NCBI GenBank assembly: GCA_037952775.1 | Contig: JBANAY010000003.1 | Span: 24,428,001 to 24,492,000 of the forward strand | DNA: 64,000 nt | Origin: Clonostachys chloroleuca | Taxonomy: Eukaryota; Ascomycota; Sordariomycetes; Hypocreales; Bionectriaceae | Direction: 5' to 3' | Shown: piece after piece, positions 21,046 through 32,589 of the stretch | How positions within the stretch are numbered: the stretch's first letter is position 1 | How the letters are laid out: every line of letters begins with the position of its first letter | Position numbers and translations under genes: made by a program | The notes under the pieces: generated by a model | The model's input: the letters and a program-made list of their open reading frames with translations, nothing else | Database searches by the model: none | What the model was told of the DNA's origin: nothing

Positions 21046-24000
21046 ATGGAGGATTCCCTGTCTCATGCGGAGGGTCTACTGAGGCTTCGCAACACAGATT
21101 ACAATGTCGGTTGGATCTGTGCTCTTCGAATCGAGATGGCTGCCGCTCGAGGCATGCTGGACAAGATCCATGCCGATCTGCCCATAGACCCTCACGACAG
21201 CAATGCCTACACTGTGGGCAGCATCGGGCTTCATAACATCTTGATTGTCTGCTTGGGAGAATATGGCACCAAAAATGCAGCCCATGTGGCAGCAAACATG
21301 AGTAGAAGTTTCCCGTTGATCAAAGTCCGGATCGCACAGGAACTCAAAGTCATCTGTTTCGAGATGGAAGCCACCGGATTGATGGATCACTTCCCATGTC
21401 TTGTCATACGAGGCATCTGTGACTATTGCGATTCGCACAAGAACAAGATCTGGCAGAAATACGCGGCAGCTAATGCGGCAGCGTATGCAAAGGAGATTCT
21501 TAGCATGATGGCGATGACTACCCCAAGACCGGCAGCGATCCAGCAAATAGACGCCTCCAAAGTGTTGATCAAACGTGAATTACCTTTCAAGACCCTTAAT
21601 AACTGGTGTTAATGCTAATTCTTAGTGACAGCTGTGATAGTGGAAAAGGCCAAATGTCGGAGTAGCTTGATGGGCTCGTTATAATTCCACGAAATGTACT
21701 GGCGCCAGTCCAACATTAGAACCGCCGACCCAGTAACCTGCGAGTGGCTGCCTCAGCCTGAATCGTACTTCACTTGGGCTGAGGCTAAGAGGCTTGATGA
21801 TCATCACGGCTTCCTGTGGATTAGCGGAAAGCCTGGAAGCGGCAAATCTACCATGATGAAGTTCCTGTCTTCTCAAGAAAAGAAAAACGCCGAGATTAAC
21901 ACATGTGTGATCTCTTTCTTTTTCAACGCGCGCGGCGAGGAAGTGGAGAAATCCACAACTGGCATGTACAGATCCATCCTCTTCCAACTTCTCGAGAGAT
22001 TCCCAGGTCTTCAGTCTATTCTTGACGACTCAAGTCTGGTTCCGCTAGGCCAGAAGGGCTACCCCGCTCTCGACGTCCTCCAAGAGCTGTTCAGGAATGC
22101 GATGCCTCTTCTCGGGCAACGCTCCATAATTTGCTATATAGACGCTCTCGATGAATGCGACGAAGACCAGACCCGAGACATGGTTGAGCATTTTGAGGAC
22201 CTCTGCCAACAAACCGTCAAAGATGGCCAAAACTTCAGGATATGTTTCTCCAGTCGCCATTATCCCTATCTTGAAATCAGAAACGGTATTAGAATAACGT
22301 TGGAAGACCAAGCTGGTCACAGAAGTGACTTGGATGCCTATATACGCAGTCGTTTACAGACGGGCAGAAATCCAGGGGCTGATGACATTCATGATAAAGT
22401 TCTTCACATGGCGGGCGGGGTGTTTATGTGGGTTGTCCTGGTCGTCGAGATTCTCAACAAAGAGTTCCAACGAGGTCGCTTGTTCGCGGTGCGAAGGAAG
22501 CTGGAAACTATTCCTGACAAGCTTGGCAACATATTCAGGGACATATATCTCCGTACTGGCATGGACCGTCAGGAGCTCGTCCTGTGCTTACAGTGGATTT
22601 TGTTTGCAAAAAGACCCCTAACGCCAATCGAATTATACTACGGTATCCTCTTCGGGCTATCGGATATTGAACATTCCGAGATTCTGACCTCATCAATTGA
22701 TAGTGATAGCCCCTCCGTGGAAAAATTTGTCCTGAGCTCTTCCAAGGGACTGGCAGAGGTAACTAAAGGACCCGAACCAAGGGTCCAGTTTATCCACGAG
22801 ACAGTACGCGACTTTCTCGTAAAAGGGGGTGGCCTTGGTGAACTATTAGGTCTTAGAAAAGCCTTTGTAGTGGCCTGCAGTCATGAGAAGCTTAAACAGT
22901 GTTGCGATGACTACCTCAATTCCACCCTATCATCACCCCTTTCGGATGACAAGCCTCTACTGTCAACCTCTCACTCAATACCCCTGTCTTGGCACGCTCT
23001 TAGGACTGAAATATCATCCAAGTTCCCGTTGGCAGAATATGCATGTCTTGGGATACTATACCATGCAAATTGTGCTGCTGTTGCAGTCTCTCAGGATCAA
23101 TTTGTCGAAGATTTTAAACTTGCTGACTGGATTGCTCTGAGCAATGTGTACAGAAAATATGAAGCTCGGTATCCGCAAGATTTAAGCTTCGGGCGGGCTG
23201 TGAACAAGGAGGGCTACATGAATTCGAGCAAAATTATCCGTGAATCGACCGTGAAATTTGCCAGCGTGCTACATGATGCAGTTCTGAGAGCTGATCACAA
23301 CAACGTCCGGGCAATACTAGGCTTAGAGGGCTGCAAGGTCACCGAAGATGACTCAACAAGCAGCTCACGTTGGCGTCTTTCATCCCCCCTGAATATGCGG
23401 GCACCCTCGGCGACCGTTCTACAATCATTCATGCTGCAGAATACGGCTTCATCAACGTGGTCAACTCTTTAGTCGACAACATTCTACCAATCGGCAATAG
23501 GGCTTTGGCAGCGGGACCCAAGTCTCACAACACAGCGCGAAGGGCCAGTTCAACATACCTAATAGACTGGCAGCCGTAGCGGTATTTGATGAACCGGATT
23601 CTTCTCCATGTTTGAAGAAGCTTCTATCTCAAATATCGAGACAAGGATTTACGGACATTGTGGTGTTGCTGTGGGCAAGAGGCATGAGAATAAGAGACGA
23701 AGACCTAACCGAATTATTATTTCTGGCTCTTTCAAATAATCACATCTCGATGGCCAAACTGCTTAACAGTGCCATGTCCCGGGCCGCGCATGAGCCAATA
23801 GAGCTGCGAGAGAAATGACAGCGTATATCAGAAACATACTTGACGCACTGCCGACATTAGAAAATTGCCCCCAGAGTGGCTTGCCGACTTTGTACAATGC
23901 TAGAGAGCTATGCCTGATCCATGATATTCCCTCAGGTACGGAGTACGCTGACGAATATCCATATCTTCGTCAGGACCAAAGCAGCGACTCATTCAACAGT

Positions 24001-24597
24001 CATAGCATCGATCTTCATATCCACCCTACTCAGGGCTTTGCTGCCGCAGAGTTGGGGGACAACGATGTATTGAAACTCCTGATCAAAGAAGGAACCATGA
24101 TATTTCAACGTTCAGATGGCCAGAATGTTCTGTCGTGCGCTGCAAGGAATCTGCACGAAAACACTGTGAAACTTCTTGTCGAAGCAGGAGCCGATGCACG
24201 CTGGCGAGACGAACATGGCTGCACGCCTGTTGTGAGGGCCCTCGCCGCATGGCGTGCCCGGGAGCAGGGGTTCTTCACGCCACGATACACCAATATCGCG
24301 GAGACGGCATATCAGGATATGGCAGGTACGCCATATTGGCACATTGCGCAGACAGCATACTGGCATGTTGCGGAAAGAGATTATTGGAAAAGGAAGTTGA
24401 AGGCCACAGTAGTCTTACTACTTGCTCGCAGCTCCAACCCCCAAGCCCTCATCAAGGCTGGCATACAAGTGATCTTACTATGGGTAATCGACAGGAATTT
24501 TCCAAACCTAGCCTTGGCCTTGGGCACTATTGTAGGCAACCATTATTGTCCATTACCGAAACATCTCATCTGGTGGTTACCCGACCAATCTTTATGA
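21046..24597 (+). pseudogene. Decayed PNP-NACHT-ankyrin NLR-like gene
   Basis: Remains of a fungal NOD-like receptor, a class linked to heterokaryon incompatibility and other self/non-self responses. At 21046-21612 is a nucleoside-phosphorylase (PNP_UDP) domain, starting [20 protein letters not shown] and ending [20 protein letters not shown]. Its core is missing: [13 protein letters not shown] runs straight into [12 protein letters not shown], removing roughly half the domain. Three in-frame stops (21610-21612, 21616-21618 and about 21676-21678) separate it from the NACHT domain at 21694-23360. That domain keeps Walker A (GKPGSGKST), Walker B (ICYIDALDECDE), the sensor region CFSSRHYP and a winged-helix-like region ending IHETVRDFL. 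The ankyrin region (23360-24597) is spread over three frames: STIIHAAEYGFINVVNSLVD, then a stretch from about 23545, then HENTVKLLVEAGADARWRDE after 23815. So one internal deletion, several stops and at least three frameshifts. Confidence 0.88.
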
Positions 24598-26505
24598 AGA
24601 GGGATCAACGAACTTTGAAGTACAAATTGGGACCCAGACACAATAAGTCAAAACATGAAAGTCGATGAGAAGACGAGATCACCTTCTTTGATGGTCGACA
24701 TTTCTATTGTATCACTGTTGATTGTCAGATCATAAACCCACCCTTTTCAATCTTTGTTTTATTTTCTCACCGAGTCAGCTAGAATAGCAAGGCTTTGCAT
24801 TCACAATTACTATGCATAATTAATGATATCTCTAGCGCATGGAAGAATGTTGGTACTTTCGAGTCATGGCTAGGATAAGCGAACTTTCTTGCTGATTGGA
24901 TACATGGTTCATGGGTTTGGAGGCTGTGAAAGCACGGACACACCGGCAGACAGCCGTGGTACAAAAGATCATTTTATCTCCCTGTTTCTATAGATAACTC
25001 ACGCGTGTTCTAGTGGGAGAACTCAGCAAATATGATTTACCTACATTTCCATCAAGCATCAAGAATGCCTTCATTCTTTTGTGATCACCGACGACGCAAC
25101 TCCAGGAGCCCTTGACCGAGAGAAATTAGGATGACAGCGGTACATGAATCAAGCTGATTCAGCAGCTTCGTCATCAATCGGTCATTTCTAAATTTACCTT
25201 TATTGATTTTTACCCCAGATTCAAACACGCAGTTGTCCAGCCCAACGCCTTACTATTTCCCCACCCGTAGAGAGTTTGTTGGGCGTCGTGCTATCCTTCT
25301 AATGAGGGGGTTTCGGGTTCTGGGTGGGAGACGGAGATGATAAACGATTGATCTCACCGGATTTGCATTTTCTTAAAAGCCAGGGACAAGCAGGAACAGG
25401 ACTGCTCATTAGGTAAAGCGCACGAGGGAGCAGGGGCGAGAAAAGCCTGAGGGATGCGAATCCCGGCAATTCGTGTTTGGGTTCATTTAATTACGTCCGG
25501 CTGCATCCTTGGCACCGTCTGACAGATAACTCCGCTCCTGTGTACGGCACCGAGAGGATTAGTGACCGAGAAGAGTGATGAACCAACCGAACGGGCCCCT
25601 GCAGTGTCCATCATGGCGCGTGTAAGCATTGCTGATTCTCCTAATGATATTAGGGGCCATGACTCGGGACACGAGCGAGTCGGTGAACGCATGAATAGGT
25701 AACTAACTGCGTACGGGAATATCGTGCTATGAGTATAATGTCCGGTATTCGGTGCTCGCTAGTGACGACTGACGTGACATGGACTGCCCTGACGGAGGAT
25801 CCCGCGCCTTAGATTAAATGTGGTGCGCATGTCCAGAGTAATACCGGCTCAGGGACGAGCCTTGCCAGCTACCCTTCGGCATTTGGGCCGCGTGGATTTG
25901 AGCCTATAACGGACAAGTTCACCCAGAGGGTAGCATTTGCTTACTTCTCCACGTGTCTGGGCTCCTAAGCGTGCTCAACTGCCCCCCAATAAGTGTACTT
26001 TTGGGCGGTGCGTCTTGGCTAGTCCCTGAATCTCCACCAGTGAGACGTAGCTTCGTCAAGGAAGCACATTTTTCAACGGATGGGCCGTTGAGCCATGCCA
26101 TAGCTCTTCTCTTTTAAGGCGGCAGACTCGCTTCTTTTACACTTTGTTGATTACTACTTAATTTAACAAAAGATAAGAAACATTGGGCTCAGACTCTCAC
26201 GGCTCTCGCTGTGGCAGCAGCAAGTAATAACTGCTACTCCTCCATGTCCGTATTGTTTCAGGTGGATTCCCTTTGACGTTGTGTCACGCTCCACTTCCTC
26301 GACAGCCGGGTTGTGGCTAGAGACTTTCTGGGATTGGCTTTCGGTGATCCCAGTCGAGAGCAAGGTAATTCATCCTCTAGGTATGGGTTCTCGCCCTCTC
26401 TCCTCTTCTAGAGCCCTACTCTCCTTCCTGCCACTCTCTAGCCACTTGCTTGGTCACCTCATGTTTCTTCACCATTGAGAAACTTCAATACCCTTCTCCC
26501 AGGTC
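24598..26505. other. Intergenic, nothing recognised
   Basis: About 1.9 kb. Short unsupported frames only (for example 25483-25692 and 25919-26101, minus). The last about 400 bp are C/T-rich on the plus strand (tctctcctcttctag and similar), which fits the 5' UTR and promoter of the next gene. Confidence 0.4.
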
Positions 26506-27938
26506 ATGTTACTGTCTTCCGTTGTAGCAGACTGGCCAAGCGTGCGTATGGTCGCGATGCGCTCTCTCCTACTCTGGGGCCTCATGGCCGGCGTGGTGCC
26601 TGGGTTGGCGCAACAAACCACAGTGACGGTCTACGCATCCTCGACGAACAAGAATAATCCGTCCTCCACGGCCTCTTCAGATGACTCAAAGTCCTCTGCC
26701 TCCACAACAGCGCCAAGTGTGATTATGGTGACGGTGGCTATCGAGCCTCTCACGACGACTTTCATTCCACCGCCGACTTGTACGGAAAGTCGACTGAGCA
26801 TGATGGCCTCCCCACGATATCAGATATGGAACAACGAACCAGCGCCCCTATCCAATACCAAAGTGACGGACTGCTACCCGTCTCAGTTTATCAAGCGATA
26901 TACCAGCGCATTCAACCAGTCCAGCTCCATCGCGCCATTGATGAGCCCGTTGGTATGTCCTTCGGGTTGGGTTACAGCCAGGCAATGGGACAACGCCTAC
27001 ATCGTCTGCTGTGCGAGTGGTTACCTGCTGCACCCTCCCGAGACGACAGTTGATGCAGATCGGCCAGGCTATGGAGGAACTTGCTACAGCCCCTTCCTAG
27101 TAGGACAGACGGCGACTGTTACTGGTTACAATTCAACGATGATCACTGCGACATTCCCATGGGTCGCTTCGTCCTCGGCTGACCAAGCTTATGCCCACCC
27201 GATTGATGGCTTTGCGATGGATTTATTAGCCTCCTTGGTATAGAACTACCACCTCAAAGTCCCTGCTGTGTTCAGATTATAGACTAACCAAATATCTATT
27301 CAGACATCTTCCTCAGAGTCAGTAACTTCGACATCGTCGTCGTCGTTAGCAACAGCGGTAAGTATTTATTGAAACGCGTTTACGTGCGCGTTGGCATGTA
27401 TGGAAATGCCATTTGCTGACTCACATGTGCATAGACCGCTACAAACGATAGCAGCGAAGATTCATCGACAGCATCATCAAGCTCGATTTCCGGCGGTGCG
27501 ATTGCCGGTATTGTCATCGGCGTCCTCGCAGGCTTGGCCCTCATTATTCTCGCCGTCTTCCTCCTCATCCGCCGCCGCCGTGGGGGACAACACCCGCCCA
27601 ACACACAGATCGGAGAGCTTGGAGGTGAGCCCGTCATGGTCTACGAACACAAGCCATTGCCGCCCGCCAAGGACTCGCCCGTGCCCGTCAAGAGCCCATC
27701 TGGCTTCGCCTACGCGGCACCCAAGTCGAACCCGTCAGCCTCGCCCGTACAGTCGCACTCGAACGCGGAACTAGACGATGCGAGCACGATAAACCCCACA
27801 GTCGCGAGCTCCATCGTGAGCCCCGTCAGTCGGAACCAGTCGAAGCGAAGAGATATGAACGATATAGAGCTCGAGGCTGCCAGGGCGAGACCATATGCCG
27901 AGCTTGATGCGGGGTGGAAGGGCCACGAGATGAGCTGA
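26506..27938 (+). CDS. Single-pass membrane protein with Cys-containing ectodomain and Ser/Thr-rich stalk
   Basis: A predicted type I plasma-membrane protein of a fungus-specific family with no known biochemistry; the layout resembles Mid2/Wsc-type wall sensors. Exons 26506-27237, 27304-27357 and 27435-27938 give 429 aa. The best start may be an internal Met at 26548 or 26557, because MRSLLLWGLMAGVVPGLAQQ reads as a signal peptide. A Ser/Thr-rich stretch comes first. The ectodomain follows with conserved-looking features: YQIWNNEP, VTDCYPSQFI, VCPSGWVTA, IVCCASGYLL and GGTCYSPF. A Ser-rich stalk encoded by the 54-bp exon 2 and the start of exon 3 leads to one membrane helix (GAIAGIVIGVLAGLALIILA), an RRRR stop-transfer and a proline-rich cytoplasmic tail of about 115 residues. 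Confidence 0.8.
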
Positions 27939-28875
27939 GCTGAGTGTTGGGTGTTTTTGTTTTTCTCTTTGCTTCTTCTGCGTGAGCTGGCGACCACTGT
28001 TTCTCTTTTGTTTTTCGACCCTTAGGCTTCCGACAGCTTGCTTGTATATAATTTTACAATATCCTGTTAATCAAAAAGAATCCTGGTAGGATAATACGAG
28101 TCTTAGATTGAGGAGATTATTGTATGACCGCGTGATGCCTTTTGAAACGAGCATGAAGCCCTTCATTGGTTCTCACTGCTCTGGAGTTGGCGAGAGATGA
28201 CATTAGATCGGGAGCCTATATGCGAGGGTATGTGTGCTATGGCGATCGGAACGGAAGCTTGGCTGGAGGTGAATGATGTCTGGTTCAGCCAGCAATTCAA
28301 GCAGCATTGATTCATCTTCCGTGCGATTGAAGGCGTCAGGAATCTTTGTTATTGCTCATACTGCTCTAATCGTGGATAAATGGCTTGGGGAACAGCAGTG
28401 AGAGGGAAAAGAAATAAAATAAAATAACCATGTTCTAACCAAGCCTATTTAGCCTACCCTAAACCCAAATTCAACCTCTATTTTCTCTCCAAATCACCAG
28501 TAACTAGTAAACATCAGTTAATGGCATTGCCGGTTTCGGGAGGAAGGGAGTTCAATGGTCATCTAAAAATCGTGAAGTAAAGACCGTATACTGCATGTAG
28601 CAAAGAACTGCTTGCCCCGATGTCTTTGGACAATAATCTCTCACACCCGGGGAGTTCCCTTGACATGTCAGACCGTTGTCGGAGGAGATATACTCATCGT
28701 CGACTTATATTGCAAGGGTTGAGCGCCAAGAATATATGTCCTCAATGAGCGCAATGACTATGTATTTCTTTAGAGTAGGTTAGAGCGACAGTACACAAGA
28801 TAAAACCCATACTGAACCCATTGTCTCGACACCCGGTAGCCATATATTCGATACAAAAAGAGCACTGTCTCAAAA
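27939..28875. other. Intergenic region
   Basis: 3' UTR of the membrane-protein gene and promoter of the following enzyme gene. No other feature seen. Confidence 0.4.
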
Positions 28876-29844
28876 ATGCTGCAGCTTCTCGACTCGGCGG
28901 CTGATGCCATCGGGTGCACGCCACTCGTGCGTCTCGACCGCATCACCTCCTCCCTGGGCCTCGAGGGAGCCATCCTGGCCAAGCTCGACTACCTCAACCC
29001 GGGCGGCTCGAAAAAGGACCGTGTCGCGCTCGGCATCATCGAGGAGGCTGAGAAGGCGGGCACTCTCAGGCCCGGCCAGCCCGTCGTCGAGCTCACCAGC
29101 GGCAACACCGGCACCGGGCTCTCCATCGTGTGCGCCGTCAAGGACCACCCCTTCATCGCCGTCATGTCGCGAGGCAACTCGGTCGAGCGCGCCCGCATGA
29201 TGTCCGCCTTGGGCGCCGAGGTCGTCCTCGTCGACCAGATGCCCGGCTCCATCCCCGGCCAGGTGTCCGGCGCGGACCTAGCGCTCGTCGAGCAAAAGGC
29301 CAGGGAGATAGAGGCCGAGCGCGGGGCGTTTCGCGCCGACCAGTTCACGCGCGACGGCAACTGGATGGCGCACCACGATGGCACGGGCACCGAGCTGTGG
29401 GAGCAGACGGGTGGCCGCCTCGACGGCTTCGTCGACTTTGTCGGGTCCGGAGGCACGTACGCGGGCGTGACCAAGAAGCTCAAGGCCGTCAACCCCGCGG
29501 CCAAGTGCTTCATTGTTGAGCCCGAAGGCGCCGCCGTCTTGGCCCAGCAGGGTGTGACGCGGCCCGAGCATCCCATTCAGGGAGGCGGCTACATGATGCC
29601 GGACCTCGTGTACCTCAAGGATGTGCCCGTCGACGGCTACCTGCAAGTGACTGGCGACCAGGCCAGGCAAGGGGCCCGTCTCTTGGCGAGCAAGGAGGGC
29701 ATCTTTGGAGGGTTCTCGAGTGGCGCGAATGTCAGCGCGGCGATTGAGCTGCTCAAGGGCGAGATGAAGGGGAAAACGATTGCCATTATGATCTGTGATT
29801 CAGGTCTAAAGTACCTGTCAACGGATCTCTGGGCGGAAGCTTGA
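28876..29844 (+). CDS. PLP-dependent cysteine synthase / cystathionine beta-synthase-like enzyme
   Basis: A fold-type II PLP enzyme of the O-acetylserine sulfhydrylase/cystathionine beta-synthase family, joining a sulfur (or other) nucleophile to a serine-derived substrate. It is 322 aa, intronless and cytosolic (no leader). The PLP lysine is in NPGGSKKDR (second Lys, about residue 47). The phosphate/substrate loop is TSGNTGTG (about 74-81), and GSGGTYAGV and GGFSSGANVSAA supply the later cofactor-binding loops. No CBS-pair or heme domain is present, so it is a short catalytic-only form. The coding region is visibly G/C-rich at third positions compared with its flanks, and the lack of introns would fit bacterial origin. 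However, other genes here (the SDR at 63.3-64 kb) are equally GC-rich. Exact substrate unknown. Confidence 0.88.
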   Translation: MLQLLDSAADAIGCTPLVRLDRITSSLGLEGAILAKLDYLNPGGSKKDRVALGIIEEAEKAGTLRPGQPVVELTSGNTGTGLSIVCAVKDHPFIAVMSRGNSVERARMMSALGAEVVLVDQMPGSIPGQVSGADLALVEQKAREIEAERGAFRADQFTRDGNWMAHHDGTGTELWEQTGGRLDGFVDFVGSGGTYAGVTKKLKAVNPAAKCFIVEPEGAAVLAQQGVTRPEHPIQGGGYMMPDLVYLKDVPVDGYLQVTGDQARQGARLLASKEGIFGGFSSGANVSAAIELLKGEMKGKTIAIMICDSGLKYLSTDLWAEA

Positions 29845-30011
29845 AGAGAAATTTACAATCACTTAGGAACTGCTCTACTCACGTACCACATTGCAAGAAT
29901 ATTCAGGACACTCAAATGCCATAGCTCTACAGTTCTGTGTAATGTCAAAGCAAACTCATTTAAGATAACGAGCTGTACTTTGTTCCAAGCCTCTAAAAAA
30001 TTTGTCACAAC

Positions 30012-31913
30012 TCAAGCGTTGCTGTATCGCAAGCCATGACCAAATTTAAACAACGGGTTTGCAGTGTCAAAAGGCACATCCTCCTTTTGTGTTTCAACCG
30101 CCTTGTCAGAGCGAGGCAGGTCAAACGGGAGCTTCCCAAGAGGCTCAGCTACCCCCAACACTACATCTAGGAATGCGTCGCCGCTAGCCCCATAGGTTCC
30201 AAACACAGCTGCGGCCTGCTCGACAACTTCTGGTATCGCCACGGGACGGTCAAGCTTGATGTCAACAATCGTAGGGACAGTGTTGTAAATAGCAGCTTGC
30301 CTCGTCCTCTCGGCAGCCCTGAATTCAAGACTGCCTTGCTGGAAGCCCATGTACTCAGAAAGAGTCCCATTTCTAACCTCGAAAGGCGCAGCAAGTCGGA
30401 GGAACGCCCAGTCGGCCTCCTCGGGGGTTGCCACTACCTTGAAGCCCCTCGCTTCCACAGTCGTCTGGTTTAGACCCTCAATATAGACTGCTGAACCAGA
30501 GGCTTCCTTATTTATCGGGAGTACGCCATTCTTGTTGGACAAAAGAGTAAAAGACTGGCGCTGTGTTTCATCGGCGATACGCTGAAACTCTGGGTTGCCT
30601 ACTACTCTGTCGGCAGCCTTAGTGTCGAGAAATGGATTGTCAAACAAGCCGAGGAGGAACTTTTCCTTGAGCAGTTTACGAACTGAGTGATCAAGGCGTG
30701 TTTCTGGAACGAGTCCCTGGTTCACCAGGTCGACGAGCAGCTCAGGCCGGTTCTCGCCGCCAAGCTGATCGCAGCCAGCTTCGATAATCTTGAGCACCCT
30801 CTCGTGTTCCGTCTTATCCTCCATCCCCCACGCGCGAGCGGGGAATGGAAGACCGAACAGTATTCTATCCGACAAGAGAGTCCAGTCAGTCAACACGATG
30901 CCCTCAAACCCGAGCTCATTTTGCAATAGGTCCGTGATAATCCCTTTGTTGAATCCGAAACCCACTTCTTCATACTCTGTCCCGATTGGCCGCGAGTAAT
31001 ATGGCATCATCTGCCTAGCACCGGCCTTGAGGGCGGCCTTGAATGGGATCAGGTGATAGTCAAAGTTGTTTCCAGGATACGTTTGGTTCTTGCCGTAGAC
31101 AAAGTGGGAGTCTTCTCCGTTCTCGACGGGACCACCCCCGGGAAAATGTTTGGTCACCGTACTGACCGAGGCTGGCCCAAACTCCTCGCCTTGAAAGCCC
31201 TTGATGTAGGCAACAATCAATTCGGCTGTCAAGTCTGCCTCTTCTCCCCAAACGCTAAAGATACGAGCCCACCTGGGTTCTGTTGCGAGATCAACCTGTG
31301 GGTGGAGCGAGCTTCGAAGACCGACGGCGAGATATTCTTGCCTCGCGATATCAGCAAATGTTTCCACCAGCTCCGAATCACGCAAGGCCGCCAGGCCAAG
31401 TGATTCCGGCCATTGTGAGAAGATTCCAGGGCTGATGGAGGCCCCAAAGGTGTCGGCCTCGTGATGGCGGGGGTCAGACGAGAGAGAGATTGGGACGCCC
31501 AGTCTCGTGTCCAGAGCTCGTTGCTGGAGCAGGTTGTACCATCCGGCGACCTTTCCCGCGTTGTCGATTGGCGACAAAAGGTTAAAGTGTGTCATGTGCT
31601 TCTCGCCGACCATGTTCTCCGTGCTATTGAGGTCGATCGGATAGCCGGGAGGTGTTTGCTCACTTAGAGTGTAGTTTGTTCCAATCGCTATTGAGTCCTG
31701 AAACATCTGACCGGCCTTTTCTTCCAGTGTCATCCGTGAGAGGAGGTCCTCGACTCTATCTGCGACTGACCAAGATGGGTTGCGGTAACCCAAGGATTGG
31801 TTGTCTGCTCTGGTAGCTGAGACGGTGTCATCCGTTGAGGTTCCATGGCTGGGTTTGCACGTTGCGAGTTGTGCCAGGAGGCCAATCACCAATGCTGTAT
31901 AGTGTTGCAACAT
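30012..31913 (-). CDS. Secreted GH3 beta-glucosidase-family hydrolase
   Basis: A retaining exo-acting glycoside hydrolase of family 3, expected to release beta-linked glucose or a similar sugar from oligosaccharides outside the cell. It is 633 aa and intronless. A signal peptide lies at residues 1-19 (MLQHYTALVIGLLAQLATC). The N-domain has MTLEEKAGQMFQ (about 61-72), the KHFPGGG loop (255-261) and the nucleophile Asp in VLTDW (about 343). The second domain ends with AVFGTYGASGDAFLDVVLG and LPFDLPRS, and there is no fibronectin-III tail. The sequence ends at KFGHGLRYSNA. The length matches two-domain fungal GH3 proteins rather than the 800-residue type. Several N-glycosylation sequons fit secretion. 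It converges with the cysteine-synthase-like gene, 167 bp apart. A TATA-like run lies about 95 bp upstream. Confidence 0.92.
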   Translation of the reverse strand: MLQHYTALVIGLLAQLATCKPSHGTSTDDTVSATRADNQSLGYRNPSWSVADRVEDLLSRMTLEEKAGQMFQDSIAIGTNYTLSEQTPPGYPIDLNSTENMVGEKHMTHFNLLSPIDNAGKVAGWYNLLQQRALDTRLGVPISLSSDPRHHEADTFGASISPGIFSQWPESLGLAALRDSELVETFADIARQEYLAVGLRSSLHPQVDLATEPRWARIFSVWGEEADLTAELIVAYIKGFQGEEFGPASVSTVTKHFPGGGPVENGEDSHFVYGKNQTYPGNNFDYHLIPFKAALKAGARQMMPYYSRPIGTEYEEVGFGFNKGIITDLLQNELGFEGIVLTDWTLLSDRILFGLPFPARAWGMEDKTEHERVLKIIEAGCDQLGGENRPELLVDLVNQGLVPETRLDHSVRKLLKEKFLLGLFDNPFLDTKAADRVVGNPEFQRIADETQRQSFTLLSNKNGVLPINKEASGSAVYIEGLNQTTVEARGFKVVATPEEADWAFLRLAAPFEVRNGTLSEYMGFQQGSLEFRAAERTRQAAIYNTVPTIVDIKLDRPVAIPEVVEQAAAVFGTYGASGDAFLDVVLGVAEPLGKLPFDLPRSDKAVETQKEDVPFDTANPLFKFGHGLRYSNA

Positions 31914-32589
31914 CCTGAGGCTTTCAGTTGTACTAAATGTCCCGAGTAGATAAATGCAGAAAGAAATAAGGCGATGTTATTTGAAGAACTGCCTTGAGTA
32001 GCTTCCTATATATATACGTGAGAGAGGACCAGGGTCTCGTGTCGTCAATAGGCTCTACCTTATGTAAAGCTAAGACGCTCTTTTGACCGAAACTTCTATC
32101 TATGTAAGATTCGGATGCTCCGGCTCTTGGTCTTCGGTTCTCGCTTTTTCTTCAATTTCCATTGTCGTATTCCGTGCCGGGGTATGTGATCTACAGGGAC
32201 AACGCCAAGTTATGCTTACTTCGCCCCCTCGCACCGAACCCGCGGATAACTGTGAGCAACCTTCGGATAATTACCAGCATTTCATTTGAGAAGAAAGATA
32301 CCTAGACTCATCTTGTCACTACAATAATTTGTTTGTGATGTTTACCTGACAAGCCGAGTCTACCTGCTACGGCCACGGGTGGCAATATAATTGCATCTTG
32401 GGGAGATCACTAAGTGAATTTTCTCTCGAACTATTCAGAATGAATTGACCAGAAGTTTGAGCTGGACTCGCCTCATTCCTCGGTGGCTGATTATGCCAAT
32501 TGTTGTAACCTATGTTGCGAATCTTCAACACATTTTGCCAGGTTTTATTTATAATTCTGACTTTATATCTCAGAGTTCATCTCTGAAGG
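31914..32589. other. Upstream region of the GH3 gene
   Basis: Contains the GH3 promoter. No gene recognised before the MFS relic. Confidence 0.4.
32007..32016 (-). promoter_or_regulatory. Possible TATA element of the GH3 gene
   Basis: TATATATATA about 94-103 bp upstream of the GH3 start codon. Position is the only support. Confidence 0.35.

Noticed and set aside
28989..29576. 195-codon minus-strand open frame
   Set aside because: Mirror frame of the GC-rich cysteine-synthase-like gene; no motif of its own.
28876..29844. Firm claim of bacterial horizontal transfer
   Set aside because: Composition and lack of introns alone are not enough; the SDR gene is equally GC-rich and has an intron.
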